This document shows positions 8,046 to 15,105 of a stretch of DNA of 64,000 nt, one piece after another (position 1 is the first letter of the stretch; every line of letters begins with the position of its first letter). Both the position numbers and the translations under genes were made by a program. Under the pieces are notes generated by a model. The model made no database searches, was not told the origin of the DNA, and worked only from the letters and a program-made list of their open reading frames with translations. The stretch comes from Pseudanabaena sp. M085S1SP2A07QC (GTDB taxonomy: Bacteria > Cyanobacteriota > Cyanobacteriia > Pseudanabaenales > Pseudanabaenaceae): NCBI GenBank assembly GCA_020404895.1, contig JADBWK010000017.1, positions 16,489 to 80,488 on the forward strand, written 5' to 3'.

Positions 8046-9161
8046 ATGAAAGTAGAATTTTATTACAGTCAGCGTAAGTATGAATGCATGGTTGTGGTGT
8101 TGCCTGATCAGCAGGGAGAGAAAAAGGAGTTACGCATCCGCAATCACGAAGGTGAAATTTTAGCCATACGGCAAGGTCAAAAAACAGCTCTGCGTGGCAA
8201 AAGTCGGGCTACTTCGCAGGAAGTAGATATTTTAAAAAATAATTATTACAACCTCATCAAAGCTGCTGTAAATGCTCTTGATCTTGCCGAAAAGCACAAA
8301 CTCCTTAAGGACAAAAACGAAGAAATCCGCTTGCTTAATGCGGAGATTTCTATTTTCAGGGAAAAGGCTAATCTTTCAGAAGCAGAAAGAGGTGAGATAT
8401 TACAACTCAGAGATCAGATCAAAACTTTAGCTAATCAGCAAAATATTCCTATCTTTAATTATGACGAGCAAGAGACGGAAGCGAAACTAATTAAAAGAAT
8501 AGGAATGAAAGCTTGGCAAAAGTTAGAAATATCTAGCAAGAATGATCTGTTTAGTGCTTATAAGCATAAGTATTTAGTTGAATCCGACATTTTTACAGAA
8601 GATTTCTCAGACTACAAGCCATCATGTTTATATATTGCTAGCGTTGTCGAAAGAGAGATTGTGCAGTCTTTTTTTAAGAGTTTCTATCACTTTCTTTGTA
8701 AGCAAAATCCGATGCGTAAAGACTTTGTGATCGGTGGAGTGATCCTTAAAAACAGAGGGAAATATACAATCGGCAGCTTGCCTTATCTGATTGCGAAGGA
8801 ATGGGATACTTTTAGTGACGAAATTTTAAATAGAGATAGTTTATCTATTGCCGATCGCGATCGCCTTTACTATCACAAAGTTAATGATCAGAAAATATCA
8901 GCTAACGATCACCAATTAGTAAATGAATTTTTAGAGCAGTGGGATCATCCAGTTTCTAACTGGCTCTCAGGCAACCAAAAAGCCGCTAGTAAAATTGACC
9001 AAATCGCTAAATTACGAAACTTGACGGCGCATCCTATGCCAATATACAAATGGCAATTTACAGAATTATGGCTGCTAGTGATTGGTGGCAAAACTAAAAG
9101 CGGTCGGAACCAGAAGGGTTTGCTCAAGGAAATACACGAGAAATCAAATGCAATCCATTGA
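8046..9161 (+). CDS. Unknown protein with coiled coil and HEPN-like C-terminus
   Basis: I do not recognise the family. The 371 residues show an N-terminal beta-rich part (1-60, FYYSQRKYECMVVVLPDQ), a long charged helix or coiled coil (about 75-140, LLKDKNEEIRLLNAEIS), a middle helical part and a C-terminal helical region with R324-N-L-T-A-H329. That R-x4-H pattern, often RN...H, is the hallmark of HEPN RNases and HEPN-like dimerisation domains. Its placement near the end of a long helix (QIAKLRNLTAH) fits. If real, the protein could be an RNA-cutting or RNA-binding factor of a defence or abortive-infection type. It has an ATG start, no close partner gene downstream, and hfq 262 bp upstream. 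Confidence 0.55.
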   Translation: MKVEFYYSQRKYECMVVVLPDQQGEKKELRIRNHEGEILAIRQGQKTALRGKSRATSQEVDILKNNYYNLIKAAVNALDLAEKHKLLKDKNEEIRLLNAEISIFREKANLSEAERGEILQLRDQIKTLANQQNIPIFNYDEQETEAKLIKRIGMKAWQKLEISSKNDLFSAYKHKYLVESDIFTEDFSDYKPSCLYIASVVEREIVQSFFKSFYHFLCKQNPMRKDFVIGGVILKNRGKYTIGSLPYLIAKEWDTFSDEILNRDSLSIADRDRLYYHKVNDQKISANDHQLVNEFLEQWDHPVSNWLSGNQKAASKIDQIAKLRNLTAHPMPIYKWQFTELWLLVIGGKTKSGRNQKGLLKEIHEKSNAIH

Positions 9162-9183
9162 AAATAAGTACCTCAGCATAATT

Positions 9184-9244
9184 AAAAACCCAGAGCCAAA
9201 ATCTGTACCGCCCGCGCAGCGGGCGGTACAGATTTTGGGTTTTT
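9184..9244. repeat. Palindromic repeat after the HEPN-like gene
   Basis: Nested palindrome: arms AAAACCC/GGGTTTT outside and AAAATCTGTACCGCCCGC with its complement inside, GCA loop. It can act as a terminator for the gene upstream. The outer AAAACCC arms recur in the elements at 14294, 22126, 27011 and 54461. Confidence 0.75.
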
Positions 9245-9336
9245 ATATATAATCCAATTCTGAAGTTAATGCTTATTTTTTAACTACAAGTCCTAGTAAT
9301 CAAAAATAATTAAACATTAGTGAGCTACTTTCTTTT

Positions 9337-11214
9337 ATGGCTACATCTTTTCCTCCTTCACAAGCCTCTAGCCTTTGGCAACTCTGGCAACATGGCGCAA
9401 AAAATCATCCCGATACGATCGCCCTTTACGATCCCCATGTCAATCCGCCCGTCAGAATTTCTTACAAAGACACCTTTGAGCAGATAAATGCATTTGGGGC
9501 TGGCTTGCGATCGCTGGGCATCCAGTTTGGTGAAAAAGTTGCTCTAATTGCCGATAATTCACCGCGTTGGTTAATTGCAGACCAAGGAATTTTAGCGATC
9601 GGGGCAGCTAATGCCACCCGCAGTTCTCAGGCTGAACGTAGCGAATTGCTATACATCATCGAGCATAGTGATAGCGTCGCGATCGTCGTGGAGAATCTCG
9701 CCACCCTCAAAAAACTCGAACCTGAACTACATACATTACCCGTCAAGCAAATTATTTTGCTCTCAGACGAAACGCCACCCGAAGGCGCGTTTAACTTTCA
9801 GCAACTACTGACAAGAGGCAGTAGCAAAGACCTAGGCAATGTAGACATCAAGCGCGACACACTGGCGACGCTGATCTACACCTCAGGAACAACAGCTAGA
9901 CCCAAAGGCGTAATGCTCACTCACGGGAATTTCTTGTACGAAGTCGAAGGAGCACAGTCAGTATTGCAACTAAAGGTCGGCGAAAAAGTATTAAGTATCT
10001 TACCGACATGGCATTCCTACGAGCGCACCTTTGAATATTTCATCTTTTCTCAAGGTTGCACCCAGATTTACACCAATCTTCGCACCATCAAAAAGGATCT
10101 CAAAGAGCATAAACCTGACTATATGGTTGCTGTGCCCCGCTTATGGGAATCAATCTATGAAGGGGTACAGAAAAATTTTCGGGAGCAACCTGCTAAGAAG
10201 CAGCGTTTGGTAAATTTCTTTCTAAAAACGAGTCAGAAATACATTACCGCCAAGCGAATTGTCCAAGGCGTAAATGTGGAAAATCTCTATCCTTCTTTAG
10301 CGGATAAATTGAAGGCTTCGCTGGTAGTTTTGGGTCTATGGGCAGTCCATAAGCTTGGTAACAAATTGGTTTATCAAAAAGTACGAGAAGCAACGGGCGG
10401 GAATTTCAAATACATCGTTAGCGGCGGCGGCTCAATCGCAGAACACCTCGAAGACTTCTATGAAATTGTCGGTATCGAGATTTTAGGCGGCTATGGCTTG
10501 ACCGAAACCTCACCGATTACCCATGTGCGTCGTCCAGCTCGCAATATTCGTGGCGGCGATGGGCAGCCATTGCCCAATACCGAAACTCGCATTGTCGATA
10601 TGTCTACAAGAGCCGATGTGCCAGTCGGTCAGCAAGGGCTAGTTTTAATTCGTGGTCCACAAGTGATGCAGGGATATTACAAAAATCCTGAAGCCACGGC
10701 AAAAGCGATCGATCCTCAGGGCTGGTTTGATACAGGGGATTTAGGCTATGTCAGTAAATGGGATGATTTGGTCATCACAGGCCGCGCCAAGGATACGATC
10801 GTCTTAACTAATGGTGAGAATATTGAGCCGCAGCCGATCGAAGATGCTTGTATCCGTAGTGTCTATATCGATCAGGTAGTACTGGTGGGGCAAGACCAAA
10901 AGCAGTTGGGTGTCTTGATTGTTCCTAATCTATCGGCATTAGAATCCGCAGGTTTAGTTCCTGCTGATTCTAATTTGGTGGATATTTTGCCAATGTTAAA
11001 TAATCCCAAAATTCGTAATCTCTATCGCGACGAACTTAATCGTGAAGTTCAAAACCGCCCAGGATATAGCATCAACGATCGCATCGGTGTTTTCGAGTTC
11101 TTGCCTGAGCCTTTTACCATCGATAATGGGTTCCTAACGCAAACATTCAAGATCCGACGTAACATCGTATTTGAGCGTTATCAAGATATTATTGTCAAAA
11201 TGTTTACTTCATAA
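9337..11214 (+). CDS. aas: Long-chain acyl-ACP synthetase (AMP-forming)
   Basis: A 625-residue ANL-superfamily enzyme. The AMP/ATP-binding signature LIYTSGTTARPKGVMLTH lies near residue 180, followed by LPTWHSYERTFEY, the adenine motif GGYGLTETSP and the hinge/ligand motif GWFDTGDLGY...ITGRAKD. Length and motifs match cyanobacterial acyl-ACP synthetase, which reactivates free fatty acids for membrane lipid recycling and alkane synthesis. An acyl-CoA ligase would look similar. The end of the gene is embedded in a 45-bp tandem duplication, so the stop TCA-TAA is repeated just downstream. Confidence 0.9.
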   Translation: MATSFPPSQASSLWQLWQHGAKNHPDTIALYDPHVNPPVRISYKDTFEQINAFGAGLRSLGIQFGEKVALIADNSPRWLIADQGILAIGAANATRSSQAERSELLYIIEHSDSVAIVVENLATLKKLEPELHTLPVKQIILLSDETPPEGAFNFQQLLTRGSSKDLGNVDIKRDTLATLIYTSGTTARPKGVMLTHGNFLYEVEGAQSVLQLKVGEKVLSILPTWHSYERTFEYFIFSQGCTQIYTNLRTIKKDLKEHKPDYMVAVPRLWESIYEGVQKNFREQPAKKQRLVNFFLKTSQKYITAKRIVQGVNVENLYPSLADKLKASLVVLGLWAVHKLGNKLVYQKVREATGGNFKYIVSGGGSIAEHLEDFYEIVGIEILGGYGLTETSPITHVRRPARNIRGGDGQPLPNTETRIVDMSTRADVPVGQQGLVLIRGPQVMQGYYKNPEATAKAIDPQGWFDTGDLGYVSKWDDLVITGRAKDTIVLTNGENIEPQPIEDACIRSVYIDQVVLVGQDQKQLGVLIVPNLSALESAGLVPADSNLVDILPMLNNPKIRNLYRDELNREVQNRPGYSINDRIGVFEFLPEPFTIDNGFLTQTFKIRRNIVFERYQDIIVKMFTS

Positions 11215-11295
11215 TGTGAAAGCGGCAAAGCCGCCTGCACATTAAAAACTACTTCATAATGTGAAAGCGGCAAAGCCGCTCTCGCATTAAACACT
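11206..11295. repeat. 45-bp tandem duplication carrying a hairpin and the aas stop codon
   Basis: Two copies (11206-11250 and 11251-11295) begin ACTTCATAATGTGAAAGCGG. Each contains the stem AAGCGGCAAAGCCGC. The first copy starts inside the last codons of aas, so stop codon and hairpin were duplicated together. Confidence 0.8.
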
Positions 11296-11314
11296 ACTAA
11301 ATTTGGAGATAAGT

Positions 11315-11779
11315 GTGAATTCGATGGATTTTTCTAATCAGCTTTTATTGCGTCGCACCGCCAATATTCAAGTAATTGTGACGCAGCGCTGGAAAGAGGA
11401 AATGCAGCAACAACTGCAACAACAAATTGCCCAACTGGATGGTCAAGTTCAGCAAGTCGATGCTCAAGGCTCACGTCAGATTAACGAAATTGAACGCCAA
11501 AGCATCAAACCATTTTCTGCCGAAGTTTCTAATGCGATCGAAGGTATTCGCGCCGAAATGAATCGAGTCAAGGCAGAATTATTAGAACAAAAGAATCAAT
11601 TGTTGACCCAATTGACTCAAGTTCAAAATCTGGAACTAGAGCAGGAAGTTTCCCAAGGGCAGCTTGACAGCTACTTCCCCGCAGGTAAAGGCGATAACTT
11701 GATTGCCCAAATGCGTGTAGAAATCGTCCTCCGCGACGGCATCATCGAAGATATCCGTACAGGTTTTCCTGCTGTCTAA
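11315..11779 (+). CDS. YlqD-like coiled-coil protein
   Basis: About 154 residues. After a short beta-like start (LLLRRTANIQVIVTQRW) comes a Gln-rich coiled coil (about 25-115), then a small beta region (MRVEIVLRDGIIEDIRTG). This matches the YlqD family, which has no assigned function. GGAG at 11305-11308 sits 6 bases before GTG 11315, which I take as the start; ATG 11324 is the alternative. A terminator follows at once. Confidence 0.7.
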   Translation: MNSMDFSNQLLLRRTANIQVIVTQRWKEEMQQQLQQQIAQLDGQVQQVDAQGSRQINEIERQSIKPFSAEVSNAIEGIRAEMNRVKAELLEQKNQLLTQLTQVQNLELEQEVSQGQLDSYFPAGKGDNLIAQMRVEIVLRDGIIEDIRTGFPAV

Positions 11780-11782
11780 ATT

Positions 11783-11813
11783 AAAAAGCCTGCTGAACAC
11801 AGCAGGCTTTTTT
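11783..11813 (+). terminator. Intrinsic terminator
   Basis: Stem AAAAAGCCTGCTG / CAGCAGGCTTTTTT with loop AACA, directly after the YlqD-like stop codon. Confidence 0.9.
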
Positions 11814-11839
11814 GTATCCGCCCAATTATCCCTAAACGC

Positions 11840-12578
11840 ATGAACGTTCTACTTACTAGCAGAACTTGACCGTCTCAATAATACGCGCTCATCTTTGTTT
11901 GAAGCTGTCGAAACAATTACGAAGACAGGATTGCGGGTAATGGCTGGGTTTATCATTGGGTTTGATGGTGAAAAATCTGGCGCAGGCGATCGCATTGTCC
12001 AATGTGTAAAACAAACTGGCATTCCTGCCACCACTTTTGCAATGTTGCAAGCGCTGCCTCATACGGCTCTCTCACATCGCCTCGAAAAAGAAGGTCGCTT
12101 ACGGAGTGGGAATGGCAATATCAATCAAACAACCCTGTTGAATTTTGTGCCGACACGCCCTATCGAAGAGATCGCGCGGGAATATGTTGAAGCCTTTTGT
12201 GCTATTTATGAGCCGAATGCATACCTTGATCGGGTTTACAGCTATTACCTGAAGATGGGCGCACCTAGAGTTAAACCACCAGATCGCGCTCCTAGCTAGA
12301 TCGATCTCAAGGCTCTGGCGATCGTTATTTGGAGGCAAGGATTTAAACGCAATACTCGTTGGAAGTTCTGGCATCATTTGTTTAGCATGATCAAGAAAAA
12401 CCCTGCGGTTTGGGAACAATACCTAACTGTCTGCGCTCACAATGAACATTTTATGGAGTACCGCGATATCGTGCGCAATGAAATCGAAGGACAATTGGCT
12501 GTTTATTGGGTAGAAGAAGAACGTCTGAAAAAACTTCAGGATGTTTCTAAAAAGGAGCTTGATCTTCTTGCTAGCTAA
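11840..12578 (+). pseudogene. Decayed copy of the downstream B12-binding radical SAM gene
   Basis: The frame from about 11853 to 12578 matches the C-terminal half of the intact gene at 12662-14290. Shared blocks are TGLRVMAGFIIGFDGEK, GAGDRIVQ, LNFVPTRPIEEIAREYVEAF and an end like EHFMEYRDIVRNEIEGQLA. The B12-binding domain and the CxxxCxxC cluster are gone. A TAG at 12297-12299 interrupts the frame. ATG 11840 reads MNVLL before the frame is lost, suggesting the original start survives and roughly 0.9 kb was deleted internally. The tandem position suggests an old duplication with one copy decaying. Confidence 0.85.
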
Positions 12579-12582
12579 GCTC

Positions 12583-12613
12583 ATAAGGGGAGGTGCGAAG
12601 CTCCTCCCCTTAT
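12583..12613. repeat. Hairpin of the GCGAAGC family
   Basis: Perfect stem ATAAGGGGAGG / CCTCCCCTTAT around TGCGAAGCT, just after the pseudogene, possibly an insulating terminator. Confidence 0.7.
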
Positions 12614-12661
12614 AATATTTACAGTACAACATTAATCAAACCCAACCCCAAAATATAAATA

Positions 12662-14290
12662 ATGCGTGTTTTACTCGTCTATCCCTTATTCCCTAAAAGC
12701 TTTTGGTCGTTTGAAAAAACTCTAGAATTAGTTGGTTATAAGGCTCAACTCCCACCTCTTGGCATGGTCACGGTTGCCGCGATCTTGCCCCAAGCTTGGG
12801 AATTTAAGCTAGTCGATCGCAATATTCGTGACATCACCGAAGCCGAGTGGCAATGGGCGGAAGTAGTGATCCTCTCGGCAATGATCGTCCAAAAGGAAGA
12901 TTTCTTAGCCCAAATTCAAGAAGCCAAGAAACGCGGTAAATTAGTTGCCGTAGGTGGTCCCTACCCCACCGCCCTACCTGAAGAAGCGAAAGTTTCGGGA
13001 GCAGATTTCTTAATCCTTGATGAAGGCGAAATTACTTTGCCGATGTTTGTCGAAGCGATCGAAAGAGGTGATCGCTCAGGTATTCTCAGAGCTAACGGTG
13101 AAAGACCTGCGGTAACCGAAACGCCGATCCCTCGTTTCGATCTGCTCGAAATGAACCGCTATGCCGAAATGTCAGTACAGTTTTCTCGCGGTTGTCCTTT
13201 CCAATGCGAATTTTGCGACATTATCGTTCTTTATGGACGCAAGCCCCGTACGAAAACCCCCGCGCAAATTCTTGCCGAATTGCAATATCTCTACGATCTC
13301 GGCTGGCGACGAAGTATCTTTATGGTTGATGACAACTTCATTGGCAATAAGCGCAATGTGAAAGTCATGCTCCAAGAGCTAAAACCTTGGATGAAGGAGC
13401 GCAATTATCCCTTCTCCTTTGCCACAGAAGCATCGGTCGATCTTGCCCAAGATCCTGAAATGATGCAGATGATGGTGGAATGTAATTTTGGTTCCGTCTT
13501 CCTCGGTATTGAAACCCCAGACACTGACAGCCTTGCCCTCACCAAGAAGTTCCAAAACAATCGCGATCCTCTCTCAGAATCAGTGATTAACATCGCCAAA
13601 GCAGGCATTCGCGTCATGGCTGGATTTATCATCGGCTTTGATGGTGAGAAAAAAGGTGCAGGCGATCGCATTGTCCAATTTGTTGAAGAAACCGCCGTTC
13701 CTACAGCACTATTCAGTATGCTGCAAGCTTTGCCCGATACAGGACTATGGCATCGCTTGAATAAAGAAGGGCGGATGATTAAGCAAAACAGCAATGGACA
13801 TCAAGCCACTTTGATGAACTTCGTACCTACCCGTCCGCTCGAAGACATCGCAAATGAATATGTTCATGCCTTCTGGACTCTGTACGATCCCTTGGTTTTT
13901 CTCAATCGCACCTATCGCCATTTCTTGATTTTGGGCGAATCACCCTATAAGAGCCTCAAGCGAGAAAAGACTGATAAAAAGAAAAGAACGGAATGGACAG
14001 CCATTCGTGCATTGTTAATCTTGGCATGGCGACAAGGTTTTGTCCGCAAAACCCGCTTCCAATTCTGGATTAATCTCTTTGACTTGATGAGGCGTTATCC
14101 TAACGTGGTCATTAGCTATCTATCAGTTTGTTCTCAAGCCGAACATTTCCTCGAATATCGTTTGATCGTCCGTCAACAAATTGAAGCACAGCTCGCTGAC
14201 TATCTTGCTAATCCTCCTATCGTTCAACCGAAGGTTTTATCAAAGGTAGAACCAGTAGAGCAACTGCAAGATTTGCAAGAAGTTAAATAG
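12662..14290 (+). CDS. B12-binding radical SAM protein (DUF4070 type)
   Basis: 542 residues: a cobalamin-binding Rossmann domain (1-135, with VAVGGPYPTALPEEA), a radical SAM core with cluster cysteines C178, C182 and C185 (RGCPFQCEFCD), then a DUF4070-like C-terminal region with VPTRP...DIANEYVHAFW. The family includes the hopanoid C-2 methylase HpnP and relatives found in nearly all cyanobacteria. I cannot say which substrate is methylated or rearranged, and an HpnP assignment would be a guess. A decayed tandem copy lies directly upstream. Confidence 0.85.
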   Translation: MRVLLVYPLFPKSFWSFEKTLELVGYKAQLPPLGMVTVAAILPQAWEFKLVDRNIRDITEAEWQWAEVVILSAMIVQKEDFLAQIQEAKKRGKLVAVGGPYPTALPEEAKVSGADFLILDEGEITLPMFVEAIERGDRSGILRANGERPAVTETPIPRFDLLEMNRYAEMSVQFSRGCPFQCEFCDIIVLYGRKPRTKTPAQILAELQYLYDLGWRRSIFMVDDNFIGNKRNVKVMLQELKPWMKERNYPFSFATEASVDLAQDPEMMQMMVECNFGSVFLGIETPDTDSLALTKKFQNNRDPLSESVINIAKAGIRVMAGFIIGFDGEKKGAGDRIVQFVEETAVPTALFSMLQALPDTGLWHRLNKEGRMIKQNSNGHQATLMNFVPTRPLEDIANEYVHAFWTLYDPLVFLNRTYRHFLILGESPYKSLKREKTDKKKRTEWTAIRALLILAWRQGFVRKTRFQFWINLFDLMRRYPNVVISYLSVCSQAEHFLEYRLIVRQQIEAQLADYLANPPIVQPKVLSKVEPVEQLQDLQEVK

Positions 14291-14293
14291 TAC

Positions 14294-14401
14294 TATAGCA
14301 ACGTAAGAGATAGATAGGACAATTCAAAACCCAAAAGATGGCAGAGCTTCGCTCTGCCATCTTTTGGGTTTTATGTCCTAAGCAAAGCTTACATTGCTAT
14401 A
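14294..14401. mobile_element. 108-bp palindromic element, copy A
   Basis: Imperfect outer inverted repeats (TATAGCAACGTAAG / CTTACATTGCTATA) surround a perfect 47-bp palindrome at 14326-14372 (AAAACCCAAAAGATGGCAGA, loop TTC). The whole 108 bp recurs at 27011-27118 in the same orientation, differing only in the 3-nt loop, TTC here and GAA there. Confidence 0.85.
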
Positions 14402-14488
14402 AATAGCGGTGCGCGGCAAAGCCGTGCACCGCTATTTTTGAATAAAGAAAAAGCGACGCTTAGCGTCGCTTTTTCTTTATTCAAAAAT
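14401..14488. repeat. Two palindromes overlapping the Uma2 stop codon
   Basis: 14401-14437 (AAATAGCGGTGC/GCACCGCTATTT) and 14434-14487 (ATTTTTGAATAAAGAAAAAGC around GACGCTTAGCGTC). The second covers the last four codons and stop of the minus-strand Uma2 gene and likely serves as its terminator. Confidence 0.75.
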
Positions 14489-15073
14489 CTGGGCTAAGGG
14501 ACAAGAGAATTCTGGTAATAATGGTGAAGTGATTGTATCACTTACAAATAGAGTCATGGTTAGTTTGAGAATACCATTCTCACGGCGATATACTTGGATT
14601 TGCTTAGTTCTCCAATCGGCAATCCAATATTCCAAAACACCCTGAGATGAGTAGAGCTTTAACTTAACTTCGCGATCGCGTCTTTCATTTTCTTTTCCTG
14701 AAGATAGGATCTCGATCGCAAGATCGGGCGCACCCAATAAATGTCCTGACTCATCAATCAAAGCTTCGTATTTTTCTTTGCTGACCCATACCACATCAGG
14801 AATAACATCATCTTTGTCACCAAAGATCACACCTGCTCCCATAGCGGTTTCGCCTAATTTTGTAGCGATCGACCAAATATCTAAAGCAGTAAAAAGTCTG
14901 CCGCAAGTTTTTTGATGCTTCCAGTGAGGCGCTCTAGTCACGCAAAGTTCTCCATTAATAATCTCATAACGGTTGCCGTTTTCAGGTAGTAGCTCTAGGT
15001 CAGCGCTTGTCCAAGGAATGCTATCTTCCTTGACATTGGTTGGTATTTCGGGCAGAGCGATCGCTTGAGTCAT
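14477..15073 (-). CDS. Uma2 family (DUF820) putative endonuclease
   Basis: A 198-residue protein with the Uma2 layout: WTSADLELLPENGNRYEIINGEL, then APHWKHQ, the acidic DVIPDVVWV, the PD-(D/E)XK-like pair PDLAIEILSSGKE and the WIADWRTKQIQVYR block. These proteins occur in dozens of copies in cyanobacteria and are thought to be nucleases of mobile origin, but no role is established. It follows ccaS by 32 bp on the same strand and might be cotranscribed. No antitoxin-like partner is seen. Confidence 0.85.
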   Translation of the reverse strand: MTQAIALPEIPTNVKEDSIPWTSADLELLPENGNRYEIINGELCVTRAPHWKHQKTCGRLFTALDIWSIATKLGETAMGAGVIFGDKDDVIPDVVWVSKEKYEALIDESGHLLGAPDLAIEILSSGKENERRDREVKLKLYSSQGVLEYWIADWRTKQIQVYRRENGILKLTMTLFVSDTITSPLLPEFSCPLAQIFE

Positions 15074-15105
15074 GATAGTTTTTCCTTGGCAGAGCGATAT
15101 AGCAA

